Origin: Allium sativum
Lineage: Eukaryota > Streptophyta > Magnoliopsida > Asparagales > Amaryllidaceae
Direction of reading: 5' to 3'
DNA: 64,000 bases
Assembly: GCA_030737875.1 (NCBI GenBank)
Contig: CM060912.1
Coordinates: 128,845,993 to 128,909,992, forward strand
Shown here: positions 10,293-21,835 of the stretch, piece by piece
Numbering within the stretch: the stretch's first letter is position 1
How the letters are laid out: every line of letters starts with the position of its first letter
Position numbers and translations under genes: made by a program
Notes under the pieces: generated by a model
Seen by the model: only the letters and a program-made list of their open reading frames with translations
Told to the model about the DNA's origin: nothing
The model's database searches: none

Positions 10293-11021
10293 ATTGAAAC
10301 ACCCCACCTCCGTTAGGGTCACTCTCAAAGGGAATGCCCTAATTTTGGTGGAGGTTTATAAGTACAAGTCACAGATATACAAGACAGATATAAGAACACA
10401 TATTTGTAAACAGCGGAAGAACAACAACTTTTTATTTCATAAAATCAAATACGTGTTACAAAACATCACCATGATTGTCTTACATCCTTTCAAAAACATA
10501 ACATAACATTTTTCATAATCTGTCTTGAGTACATTATTTAAAGAAGCATAAATAAAACATGGATAAACTGCAAAAGCCCCATAGTGGATTGTCCAAAGCC
10601 ATAGTTCAAAACAGGAAAGTCCAAGCAATACATTTCTCTTCTTCTTCAAGCTGGATGGTAAGGCTGGTCACGCTGCTGTGTTCCCTCCCTGAGGACCTGG
10701 GGGGGGGGACGGAAGAAAGAAGACGAAAGAAAAGTAGAGTCAGACATAAAGCCTGAGTAAGTCTAGTACTATTTTGTCTATGAATAAAGAACTGGGTATG
10801 ATAAGTATAAACAAGAAGTGGGCAAGCACTATAAACTTGGTTAAGTTGTCTAGGGTCGAATATACTATCGTACCCCATGTTAATCTCTGAACCCATATAA
10901 ACTAGTTTCCAATTTGCACCCCATAATCAGGGTGATGTGACCCATGCTATGATGATCGGCTCCTACTCGCATAGTTACATGTGTCTTACGGCCCCCGATG
11001 TTGTAGTTACCTATGCTGGTC

Positions 11022-11052
11022 CCACCATGGGGTGTATCAAGTGCCATAGTGG
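11022..11052 (-). ncRNA. Hairpin with GTATCA loop (element 1, 5' LTR)
   Basis: Same hairpin as 2623-2653, with one stem base changed (CCC to GCC at the start of the right arm). Confidence 0.5.
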
Positions 11053-11450
11053 CAACCCGACACAACCTTAGAGTGCACAGGTATGCTACTGGTGTCCAGT
11101 GCCTTATTTTTCTGCGCCGGAGTGTGTGCACGCCCGCACTCCGTTAGAACCTACACTGCTACACCACCGCCGTCGCTTTGACCTCTTACAATCAGCCCAG
11201 TAATCGTGCCCCACCCTGCCTAGTTTCAGGGTATCCTGATACACCTTTTAGGGTTACTACTGAAAAGGGTCCCCCGTTACTAGGTTTTCTATCTCTAGCC
11301 AACATGCTAAGTTGGTTAAGTGTTTTCTAACCTAACCCCCACCAGTCCGTTTAGTTTAGCATGTTCCATTTTGATTAAGTCTTTAGTTTACTTAATCCTA
11401 ACAATCCTGACTCAGCCTTAATTGTCTTACTAAGGCCCTGACCTCTCACA

Positions 11451-11632
11451 TTAGACAGGTATTGTTGTGGCTGCCTGTTGCCGGTTGGTTCCGGGCAGTC
11501 TTACGCCACAACTCAGTCTAACCTCGGGTCCTTATTGGGCTCCATGTTTAACCTCCCACATTGGATAGGTATTGTTGTGACTACTGGACAGCCGGGCGGT
11601 TCCGGGCAGGTTTACATCACAACTCAATCCAA
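11451..11632 (-). ncRNA. Tandem stem-loops H1 and H2 (element 1, 5' LTR)
   Basis: H1 at 11451-11521 and H2 at 11561-11632, with the same arms as 3052-3233. The one base differing in H1 (A to G) lies in the loop, not in a stem. Confidence 0.6.
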
Positions 11633-13006
11633 CCTCGGGTTAAACACATCGTATTTTCTACATTTACATATTTTGTCATTCTTCTTTATTTCTTATATGT
11701 AAATATTTGCGGCCCATTATTAAGTTAATGGTGTAAAGGTTACACCAATCATGGGCCCAACCCATACTTGAATTTGGGCCCTTCTATTTTATATTTTCAT
11801 TCATTAATTAATTTTAACCCAACGTTATTTTCCGCCGTTTTACACGTCCGTTTATATATATATATATTGGGCTTAGCCTTTTAAAGCCCAATTTAGCCAT
11901 GCGAAAAGGGGAGGCTTATGGCGTGATTGCATACACAAAAAGGGGAAGGTGAGCGTATGAACTTGCAATATGACGTTGGGAATACAAAATAGAAACTGGT
12001 GTACTTGCATAGTAGTGACATATACTTTGGTCATAAAACATAGGTGACATGAATCAAAGCATGTGAACTTGTAATTGAGATATCATTATTGTCACATGAA
12101 CCTATATTTTTATTTAGGCATAATGTCAAACATAAGCATGGCATAAATATTTCTAGCATAAGCATGGCATAATGTCAAACATAAGCATGGCATAAATATC
12201 TCTAACATAAGCATGGCATAATGTCAAACATGAACATGGCAAAATATCAAACATAAGCATGGCATAAGTATTTGTTCACATGACCACGGCATAAATATTT
12301 CTAACATGAAATCAAGACTTTTACTTTGGTCATGTAAACTTGCAAAAAGGGATTTTTGAACCTAACCTAGCTAGGTACCCCATATGTCATCATAAAATTC
12401 TTGTAAACAAGATAGACCTAATCATGGTTTCCAAATATCAATCATAGCCTAGCCATATTCATAAGTTTGCAAATAGGTTTTCTAGTACAAAAGCATGGCT
12501 TAATACATAATGCCAAATTCTCAACATAATTTCATATGGATAATAACCAAACTTGTTCCAATTACTCACAAAATGATTTATGCACAAAAATATACATCAT
12601 GGTGGCATAGAAGCAAACCCTAAACTTGCATGAATTTAAATCAACTACATACATGTAGCTTCAACATGGATTACATAATTTGCGAAATATTCCAAACGTA
12701 TACTTGCATAGAACTACCGCATGTAGTTCTTTATAATGAATAACATAATTCATAAATATCCAAACGTATATAATATTTCAAATTGATAAGAACGCACAAA
12801 TATGAATTACTTTATTGCCACAATTCAAGCATACAAACCAACACAATTGTTTATTCATACCAAAGTAATACTCTACTTACAATGGTGTGATGAATTCTCT
12901 AATTTAGGGATTGAAGACGCAAATTCCTTTGTTGAATTGATTTGTTTAGGTTGATTTAAGCTTTAGAATCTTCCTCCTAATCCTCTCTCCAATTTGGTGG
13001 CTACTC

Positions 13007-13027
13007 CTAGTCGTTCCTCAGCAACAT
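13007..13027 (-). CDS. Minimal upstream ORF in LTR exon 1 (element 1, 5' LTR)
   Basis: Same six-codon ORF as 4608-4628, in GCCGCCATG context. It would be the first ATG of the spliced or unspliced element RNA if transcription starts shortly after the TATA box. Confidence 0.3.
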   Translation of the reverse strand: MLLRND

Positions 13028-13080
13028 GGCGGCTATGATCTTATTTTTGAATGAATAGATTAGGGTTTAGTCTAGGGTTG

Positions 13081-13089
13081 TTTATATAG
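13081..13089 (-). promoter_or_regulatory. TATA box of element 1 (5' LTR)
   Basis: CTATATAAA in element sense at the U3/R border region. The start of transcription is expected about 25-35 bp downstream. Confidence 0.65.
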
Positions 13090-13267
13090 AGGTTAGGAAC
13101 TGATTAGGACCCTTGATGTTGCCTGGATTGATCGTAGCCATTCATTCGATAGAGAGACCAGTTAAAACTTGCCACCTAGCCCTAGTGACAAAGCAGACCA
13201 CAGAAAATCGACCACATAGAGAATAGGCCAGCCGGGTTAGACTGGGCTCGACCTGGGTCTGGACAAG

Positions 13268-13340
13268 GTCGACACCCCTGTCGACAGCCCTGTCGACAGG
13301 CCTGTCGACCTGGTTAGACCAGGTCGACAGCCCAGTCGAC
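13268..13340. promoter_or_regulatory. GTCGAC cluster in U3 (element 1, 5' LTR)
   Basis: Six GTCGAC palindromes upstream of the TATA box, all kept in this copy. Confidence 0.5.
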
Positions 13341-13611
13341 TTGGTGGGTCAGGCGGGTGTTTATCCGCCCTGGCCCATTGGGCCCAATTTTTAATTATTT
13401 TATTCTGTTTGAATTTTAAATTTAATTCAAAAACTTCCGAAGGCCATATCTTCTTCATACGGACTCCGTTTTTCGAAAACTCGGACTCTACTTCGCGTAT
13501 TTTTCCGAGACGAACGCAATGGCGTATTCCGTTTCCCTTAGTTCTTTGATTTCAAATTAATTATACTTTAATTTGTTAATTTCACAGTTATAGAATTTTC
13601 GGGGTGTTACA

Positions 13612-13616
13612 AGGGA
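13612..13616. repeat. Target-site duplication of element 1, right copy
   Basis: AGGGA, identical to 1886-1890. Confidence 0.95.
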
Positions 13617-14576
13617 CACCCTTTAGGGGAATCAGAGCTTTGGGTGGCTGCATACCTCCAGCGTGTTGCATTTGACAACTGTAGTGCTTCTCAACTTCTT
13701 GACTTGAAGGAGAACGAGAGCGAGAAGAATGAGGTCGATGAGAGTTGTAGTGCTTCCTGTTATCTCTCCCGCGACTGTCACCGCGGTCATGCTCGGTAGC
13801 GGGATTGAATCTGGGCGTGTACTCGCGAAGATCACAATGAGAGTAGCGACGATGAGTCATTTTCCCTATAAAAATAACAAACAAGTATAAGAATCGTGCG
13901 TCAACACGGCACGCAAGTGTTGTGCTGTGCAGTGCATGTGGTGTGTTAAGTGATCCCCCCCAACAGACCAGTGCTCGGAGCCAGGCTTGTCTGTGCAGAA
14001 TCTCCACCCTTAACAAGGGTAGGCTCTTCCTCAGAGATAGGAAAGAATGGATCTGTTCCAAAATCCTCAGAGGTGTAAATATCATTTGGCAAAGGGAGTT
14101 TGGCTAGATCCCCTATATTTGTTCCTGTGTTAATGAATCATGAATTGGAGGCTTAGTTGGTTGCGGTGTTTTTGGAGAGGATTGCCCTTTGGGAACGGAA
14201 ACACCCTTCAGTTCGTCAGCTTGAGCTTCACCTTCAGTATATACGTTCATCTCCTCATCATCTTGAACAACCATCGGCGAAGGACTTTTGTGAAGCTCAA
14301 TTGTTGTTGTAATTTCTGTGGTCACCTATCCCTCGATTAAGGGCATGCTACTAGACTCCCCGAGAACTTGAGTTGGGGGCACGTACTTATAAGGTTTACC
14401 GCCTTGACCAAGCCCCCGCTTTATGTCGAGAAGATGATGTTTATGGAGGTTTTCATTAGTTATGCATTTCTTGATTTTTTGAAAGTCGGAATTGCTCTTC
14501 AAAACGGCGCAAGCGATCTTCGTATACTTCGCCCTCCTGCTGCTTGGGATTAGGAATTGTAAAGAGAAATGAAATA
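13617..14576 (-). pseudogene. Middle part of the decayed gypsy-type transposon protein
   Basis: Minus-strand coding remnant between the conserved N-terminal block and the element 1 junction. One open piece (14325-14113) is acidic and Pro/Ser-rich. Another begins GKMTHRRYSHCDLREY near 13862 and is rich in Arg, Ser and His (RS-like, SSRSRSPSSQ), running straight into the insertion at 13616. The RS part is preceded by a pyrimidine-rich run ending ATAG|G, and a GT...CAG interval at about 14580-14536 would skip stops, so introns are possible. Frame changes and stops show that the gene is dead. Its continuation is at 112-1885. Confidence 0.5.
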
Positions 14577-15358
14577 TTAGTACATTGGCTCACGTAGTTG
14601 AAGCAGGCACTTAGGAATCTGAAACTTAATCGACTTTAGCCACTTCCTCGCGCACCCAGCTTGGTGCTTCATATAAAACCATTCAGATTTAGCATCACCT
14701 AAGTTGTTGTGACCATCAGTCAGGAATTTCTTAGCAGGGATGGACTCGAAGAAAACAAAATTCGGGGTCCCCATAGAATGATGTTTGAAGTGGAAATAGA
14801 AGTTTAGATCTTCATAAAAGAGATCGGTATCGAGGATTTCTGCATACACGATGTATAAGGTATAAAGAGCGGCATAAGCATTGGGGTGAAGCTGCATGGG
14901 AGCAATATGCAATCGTCTCAGAAGGTCAACGACAAAGGTAGGAAACAGAGGAATAGCACCTATCGACCACATGACCTTTCTGATGGCCATATATCCTTCT
15001 GGAGCAGAATAGGGTCTATCTGTTTTCTTCGGATTTTTAACGTCATCCCATGGGATCCCATGCTTTAAGGAAATTTTCTTTAGCTTTATATCATCAAGTG
15101 TGGAAGCTATGGAATCACTTGGATCGTCTAACTCTTTGGCATTCTCAAGTTCATCAGGAGCACGGGCATCTCCAATCTCGTCTTCTTCCTTAGCAACGTA
15201 CTCATGGGGGATGATGATTTTGCACCAAGGTCTATCTCATATTCTGATCGTGAGATATCCCAATCTGGGTCTGACGAGAGTGCGTCGGGATTGTTATAAC
15301 TTGTAGACCCTGAAGTCGTTCTCTTGTCTGACAACCTTTTCGAATGTCTATCTAACAT
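14577..15358 (-). pseudogene. N-terminal part of the decayed gypsy-type transposon protein (PF04195-like)
   Basis: A start codon at 15358-15356 begins MLDRHSKRLSDKRTTSG, followed by an acidic Ser/Asp stretch. One frame change at about 15210-15230 leads into the frame that holds PLFPTFVVDLLRRLHIAP, then LHPNAYAALYTLY and FYFHFKHHSMGTPNFVFF (14990-14700). This pattern, with Leu-His-Pro-Asn followed by a hydrophobic helix, resembles the PF04195 'putative gypsy type transposon' domain. I recognise it by eye and have not searched it. The frame stops at 14577 or passes a possible small intron. No catalytic motif is visible. Confidence 0.55.
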
Positions 15359-17736
15359 ATTTGATGTGTTGATGAGAAAACACAAAAGATTTGAGTATAT
15401 TTGCCCATGAACCCCATGTGTGCTAGTGCTAGTGTGTGCTATTGTGTGCATTGCTGAAAGGGAAAATACAAAGTAAAGCAAATAAGGGTAAATTGGTCAT
15501 CATATATCTTTTGAGTTAAGTTCTCGTCAAGTCCATAGTATTTTGTTTGGAGGCTCTAACCTAACTGTTCATTAATCGACTTGAAGTATAAATTGACACT
15601 CAGCAGAAATGTATGTCGGCGCATTTGGCAAATTGATGTTACTTAGTCAGAAATAATTAAAGAATGGGCTTGGAATTAAGTTAATTTGTGTGTGCAATTC
15701 TTTGGTCCGGCTTGTGATAGGGGTCCGGCTCGTGATAAGGGCTAACTCATGGAAAAATAATGACTCGTGAATAGGGTTGGGTCGTGATATGGGCCCAGCC
15801 ATATAATGCTCGCAATTGGAAAGCGGCTCGCCCCTTAAACCTGCTCGCATATCTCGGCCCGCTCGCCAGACAGCTTCTGTTCGCCCACCATATCCACGAA
15901 CGAGTCTCTTTCATTGACTCGCGGTCCTTCTTGTTCCCACCATTGGCTCGTGCTTCCACTTGCTGACCCGCTCGTGGATAAGGGTCACGATCTGACTAAA
16001 AGGAACACACCTCTTTTCCTGCCCTCGAACCTTCCATCTCCACGAAAGGATTCCTACCAAAAGAGTTGCTCTCAGAATTAGCTCAATACACTCTTACTCT
16101 AACCCCTTCCAATTCCCGACTTGGCGATTCGATCTCAAGCCCTGGAACAAGCGACAACACTCTACTACTTTCCCCTCTCGAGTTGCTCGACAATCGATCA
16201 GCACACATCCTCAAAGCCATCGCCTGAACGTTGTCATAACCACCAACGCCAACAACGGCCCCAGAAACTACAATATCGAAGTTATCGAAGAGAGATGACA
16301 GATTAAAGATGTAAATTGAAATAGGAGCAACCGATTTCATAATACGTATACAGTCGATTTGGAGCTTGCGATTTGATTAAATCAGAAATTAATGTTTTGG
16401 ATTTGGAAAATTGGGTTTACAACAGTAAAAAAGTAAATAAGGAAGAAGGGTGAAAGTGCTTTTATAGGGATAAAGTCGGACTGTTTGTATTCTTCATGGC
16501 AAAAAAGGCTTGATTAAAGCTTATGGCCTAGTAACTAGGTGAGTTCGAAATTTCGGAAATTTGATTGGCCTAGCGTCTAGCACAAGCACGGTCTGACCCA
16601 AAAAGATGGCCCACGATTTAATTTAACGAATGGGTTCTAAAAACGATAGACAATGAAAATCAAAATTATTAATAGAGGACCGTAAAACTAGCATAATGAT
16701 ACAACACTTGTTGAAAAGTTTACCAAATTGAAAATTAAGGAACTTACTTGAAAAGTTATGCGCAGTATTATTCAGATCACAAACATGGCAGAAAACATCA
16801 GAAAATAAAATCCCCATTTATACTCATCTTGAGACATCAGAAAACGTGATTTCATGAAGAGATGCGATTACGCAAACTAATGCAACCGTCCGTGCTCGTC
16901 AATTCAGGAACAGATATGTTGGTGATTTTGAAGTACGTTTCATCTTCGATAAAACATACTTTGATGGGGCCAAATGTTGGCTAGCTTTTTGACCAAGCCA
17001 CCAAAGACTTAAGCATTTACAATTAGGTGGGAGAAGACCCTCATATTCACAAGCACAAGAATAAACATTCTGGCTCACAAAGATGGCTCGCCGTCCAAGC
17101 AACAAAACCGGTTCGTGATCACCCTTTTTATTCACCATCGGCTCGTGACTCAGGATCTCGACCCGCTCGCGCCCCCACTTCACGACCCGCTCATTGACCA
17201 GGATCACGACCCACTCGTGGACCAGGATCACGACCCGATCCTATGACCAGGGAACAACGCGAAGACCCATTCCAATTCCATTAGGTAATGAACTGAAATA
17301 GCAGGATCCGGTGACACATGTATATAACGGCTGCTCTGACCACTTCTCCACTCACTCACGAATGGCTCCGAGATCCTCGGGATGAGTGCGCGTGTCCTCA
17401 CGAACCGCCTGCTAGAATTGCCTATAAATAGCACAATACTTGGCTTTTTCAGGAACTTTTGGCAATTGAGAGTTCTGATTCCTCCATTATCATACTTCTC
17501 CCGTTTCTAATCAGAAATATCTCGAATTTGTTAAGTGAATAATCATTGTAAGAGTGAAATTGAGAGGATATTGTAATTGTAATTGCATTGAAACATATAA
17601 TCAGAATCATATAAAGTGGACATAGGCTCTTTAACGCCAAAGCACTATACATTTGGTGTGTTTTATTTCATTTCCAGTCTAATTCTCTACGATTCTAGAT
17701 AAGTTGGGTGTTAGAACAAATTTTTGGTCTAACAGT
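15359..17736. other. LTR-like non-coding region with TATA-like sites on both strands
   Basis: No coding region. On the minus strand a TATA-like CTATAAAAGC lies at 16467-16458, about 1.1 kb upstream of the transposon gene start, so this may be its 5' LTR. On the plus strand CCTATAAATA lies at 17420-17429, and sequence ending GGTCTAACA at 17734 looks like the end of a plus-oriented LTR. Both parts share CTCGTGA/CGACCCGCTCGTG-like words. I could not define LTR borders or target duplications. Confidence 0.3.
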
Positions 17737-18569
17737 AACCGAATCCAAGATTTGCATAAGCAATGATTTGATAAGAAATTAAGAAATGGGATTAAGGAAA
17801 TTAGAAACCGACTGAAAATTAGTTAAGTTGAATAGCTTTCTGAATATCAATCTGATGTTGGTTTCGGCCTTCGGGGTTGATTCTTAGGCAGTTGTTTTCT
17901 TACTAGTATACAGTTGGGGACTAATGAATGTGGAAGGATAGTGATGCGTGAATATAAATGGGAATGTTTTCCTATATTGATAACATATATTTTCTAAATA
18001 TAGAAAATAAGAAATTAGGGATATATGGAAAATGTTTTTCCGAGAATCGTGAAAGGATAAATGGGTTTTAAGAAATATCTGGAGAAATATGGAAAAAGGG
18101 AGATTGGGAAATAAATAAATGTTAAACTAATTTAAAGGGCTCAATATTGATTGATGTAATAATTCCATTTGGAAATAAAATTGTTTTGTGTATGGATGTT
18201 TTCCTTTAATAGTTAAATAATTGACTATCAAAGTCTTTGACCATTTTTCTGTTATCAATATGGAGATACTGGAATTAGATTTATTATCTGAAAACCACTC
18301 TGTATTGGCATTAGCATTGCAAATCAAATATGATGAAGATAATTGAAGATGGAGTTTATGCAAGGGCTGTTCTAGCAATCCTAGGTTGAAATTGCTTAAG
18401 ATGGATTTACAGAATAGTGTCTTCGGTTTGCTCAATCCCAGGACAACTTGTATGGACGAATGTCTAACAGAGTATATCTAATAAGTCGCATAAGTTTATC
18501 TCTTCAAACGTATTTATGCTTGGTGGTGGAGAAATTCGTTTCTCTTAGCTTTATACTCGTGGTACTCTT
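17737..18569. other. Non-coding DNA with a segment inverted relative to the element 4 LTR
   Basis: 18430-18560, read on the minus strand, resembles 39361-39490 of the right LTR of element 4 (for example AGACATTCGTCCATACAAG). Similarity further left is weak. No gene seen. Confidence 0.4.
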
Positions 18570-21407
18570 GGAGAAATCACCATATGTACATTTCATTCAC
18601 TTCCTTTACTTTGGAAAAATCACCATATGTACATATCCAGCAAATCTCTTTCACTTCCTTCAAAGGTATAAATAAATTCATACTTCAAACTTGAGTCAAA
18701 CAATGTTTATTTATACATCGTTTTACTTTAAAATCAATAGTTTCAATAACATTAAAAATCATGCAGAAATGTTGCAATATCCTCTTATAAAAAACCAAAT
18801 CTCAACACTCTTACCATTACAAACTAATACCATCCTTTGATAATAGTGAATCCATTCAAGTTGGGGTATTTTAATTACCTCTCAGACCCAGATCGACAAC
18901 GTTCTTTTCTCGAGATAGATAAAAGTTTGAAACATAAAATAGATACTAATCCTATCATTTCAATTAAAAATATGGTTTAAATAACCATTCCTTTCATTTA
19001 GCAATTTTATTTCCAATAAAAAACTCTTTCATTTTTTATTCAAATAAAACTTTTTATGCTTTAAATCTTGGATTTATTTAAAATTCATTTACTAAGTCCT
19101 TTACATGAAATTCAACTAAGCTTCTTACCTTTGCAATCCTTCTTTAAATTTAAAAATGATTTTTACTTAATCCAATTCCTTACATAAAAGCTTACTTTTA
19201 AAAACATCGCTCGAGATTAAACTTATTATAAACCTCGTTTACGAAACTTGGATTCACTTCTAAAATCTTCTTATAGAAATCTATTAATCTTTTTCCTTTT
19301 AAACCACATTTCAATTTATCATCATTTCACTTTAAAACTAATTTAAAACTTGGTATTCACTTACCAATCTCCTCTTCGATTTACTTAACTTGAATTCAAA
19401 TCCTAAATCTTCTTATGGAATCCATTTATCATTTCCTTTTTGAAATCATATTTCACTTTATTTCACTTAATTAAATAATTAAATAAAAACAAATCTTACT
19501 GAAATCTTTGCATTACTCGTCTCTTCATAAACTTCCAATTATAACTTGGATTTTTATTATCCAATCTCTTATGAAAATCTCTTTCCAATTTCCTTGCTTA
19601 TACTTAATTCAATTATTAAGTAACACTTACTTAAAAACGACATATTAGCTTCACAACTTATTTTATAAATTTGGTATAACATCTCTTTTAACATGATTCA
19701 TTTGTAAACTCGATCACTTCTTAATTGAAGAAGTGAATTAATTTAATTATTATTCATTATAATAATTAATTTCATTATTAACTAAAGTGAAATAGTTCAC
19801 TTCGTTAAAAATAGATCAGCTAATCACTTACCGATATTATTAAACGATAAATACTTCATTAATGATTTATCGATCTATAAGCTACTTTAAATATCATTAA
19901 ATAAAAAGATAATTAATGTTTAAGAAATATTATTAAAATAAAAAAGAATTATTCGTTAAACCATTCCTATTAGATTAACCGAAGAAGGATCAATCTAATT
20001 AAACCGTTGACTATGTCAACTTAAACATCAGTTAATTGTTAACTGATTTCAGTTTATCCTTATCCTTAGATTAATATAATTAATCTAAAAATATCTTTTA
20101 AACTTTTTGCTTAAAACAGTTAGTTCAAAATAGTAATATGTAGGTTGAATTCTGGCTTTTATGCTTACAAAACTTACTAGCACATTAAAATCGCAACAAA
20201 ATATTATATAACTATTTTTATAAAAATCATTTATAAATATCATCTTATTTTAAAACTTCTGTTTTAAATAGAAATAAATTTTAAAACTTCACTTCAATAA
20301 TAAAAATAAATTTTATAATTTCAATTACGTCAATTAGCCTAACGGCGAATGTACGTCTTAAAACTGGGTTTTAGACCGTTTGCTGCCAACAACTTAATCA
20401 ATGCTGTCTATTGATTAAAAAATCATAATAACGTTAAATTTAATTCAACGTTCCATATCCAATCAACCATCAACATCCAATTAGGATATAACGTCACTTA
20501 GAATAAACAGTTCATATTTGAATAATATGAAAAACAAACATCATACAAAATTTTAGGAATCCGTTTTGATCCCTTCAACCTGTTCTAACCTACATCACAA
20601 ATTTTATTATCATCTAATTATAACATATTAAATAATTATCTAAATCAAATCATCTAATACGACGTGATATAAATATTTATAATCATTCAAACAACCAATA
20701 AACAACCAAGGCAGCCAATAATCCAATTATTATCATCAAGGATGAATTATATTTTTATATGAATTTAACACGTCATAGAATTCCAGAAAAGTGTTAGAGT
20801 TAACTCACATTTTGATGATCGATTCACGCGTTGTTTCGTTTAATTTTAAACAGACGTTTAATATTAAACGAAAATCCGATAGCTTCCAATCCCTTTAGAT
20901 CTTGCTCAGCAGTGTAGTATTTGATGATATGATCCCATCGGATCTAGTTTCACGAAATTCTGACATTGTATGACATTATGATTATTATTAGTTTAACTAA
21001 TTTCCATATAATATAAATTAAATAATAACTAACTAATTACCTTAAAAGTTATAGTCCACATCAGCAATTTGTTAACGCGTTTTCATTTATCGGTATCTTC
21101 CCCTATCATTATTTCCCCAATACCTTCTCTACGACCAAACACGGTCCTCAAATCTCCTTATAGTCGTTGTTCTACATCACCTGGACTGACGTCGACCTAA
21201 CCATTGACCTCACCCTAGCCTCTAGCTACTTCGTCATCCAAAAATTTCCAACTTCTATTCAACTGCGACTCATGCCAATTTTCTTTCTTTACATCACCTT
21301 ATACTGCTTCATGGACCCAACATGCTAACCTACGGTACCCACCTCACCGCAGGACACCGACTTTAACACCCTGAGCACTACCGCACCGTAATACACCGAT
21401 AATACAT

Positions 21408-21412
21408 AGCTA
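21408..21412. repeat. Target-site duplication of the 21413 solo LTR, left copy
   Basis: AGCTA here, AGTTG at 24309-24313. The unoccupied site in the sister LTR (48538-48542) is AGCTG, so each copy has one later change. Confidence 0.7.
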
Positions 21413-21704
21413 TGTAACATCCCGAAATTTTAACAACACCAAAAAAATATAAATTAAAAATTAATTAATTTAATATTCATAATTAAGGGAAATGGACTGT
21501 GCCACTACGTTCGTCTCGAAATTCTGGTGAAGATAAACATTTGGTTTGTGTAAAACGGACACCGTATGAAGAAATTATGATGGTTTGAAGTTTGTATACG
21601 CACAAGATAATTATATATATATAGGGTCCAAGAATTCAAAAATCTCAGCTCAAAATTCAAAATTACAGAAATTCGGGGAAGCGGGAAAAATCCGGCCTAG
21701 GGGA

Positions 21705-21782
21705 GTCGACCCCATAGGAGGGGTGTTGACCCCGTGGTCGACCCCTCAAGGGGGGTGTTGACCCCCTAAGGGGGGAGTCGAC
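21705..21782. promoter_or_regulatory. GTCGAC cluster of the 21413 solo LTR
   Basis: Three GTCGAC and two GTTGAC sites in 78 bp, upstream of the TATA box. GTTGAC is what C-to-T decay of GTCGAC would give. Confidence 0.45.
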
Positions 21783-21825
21783 CCCCCTAGGGCTGAGGTG
21801 GCAGACGGTTTATATAGGCTGGCAG

Positions 21826-21835
21826 CTATATATAG
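21826..21835 (+). promoter_or_regulatory. TATA box of the 21413 solo LTR
   Basis: CTATATATAG, about 170 bp upstream of the splice-donor motif. A second TTTATATA lies 15 bp before it. Confidence 0.55.

Larger units (their letters stand above)
10697..12880 (-). other. Putative leader intron in 5' LTR of element 1
   Basis: Element-sense donor CATT|GTAAGT at 12880-12875. The acceptor is a pyrimidine run ending CAG|GT at 10698-10697, with CTGAC about 45 nt upstream. Removing 2184 nt would join a ~170-nt exon 1 to the last ~400 nt of the LTR, the primer site and gag. The interval contains both tandem stem-loops and the GTATCA hairpin. Some upstream ATGs would remain after splicing. Confidence 0.5.
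1891..13611 (-). mobile_element. Element 1: near-complete Ty3/Gypsy chromovirus (Tekay/Del-like)
   Basis: An 11.7-kb minus-strand LTR retrotransposon. It has two LTRs of about 3.32 kb that differ by roughly twenty visible substitutions, TG...CA ends, a perfect AGGGA target duplication, a tRNA-iMet primer site, a purine tract, and gag-protease-RT-RNaseH-integrase-chromodomain in one frame. The domain order with RT and RNase H before integrase places it in Ty3/Gypsy. The chromodomain, long LTRs and initiator-Met primer fit the Tekay/Del clade of plant chromoviruses. Two nonsense codons (8987-8989 and 6710-6712) interrupt the polyprotein, so this copy is probably not autonomous, although the insertion looks young. 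It lies inside the older minus-strand transposon gene at 112-15358. Confidence 0.95.
10295..13611 (-). repeat. 5' LTR of element 1
   Basis: 3317 bp, TGAAAC...GTTACA on the plus strand, nearly identical to 1891-5212. This copy would drive transcription of element 1. The TATA box is at 13089-13081. Confidence 0.95.

Noticed and set aside
15359..17736. A complete LTR pair or host promoter here
   Set aside because: TATA-like sites are present, but no matching borders, target duplication or downstream host gene could be shown.
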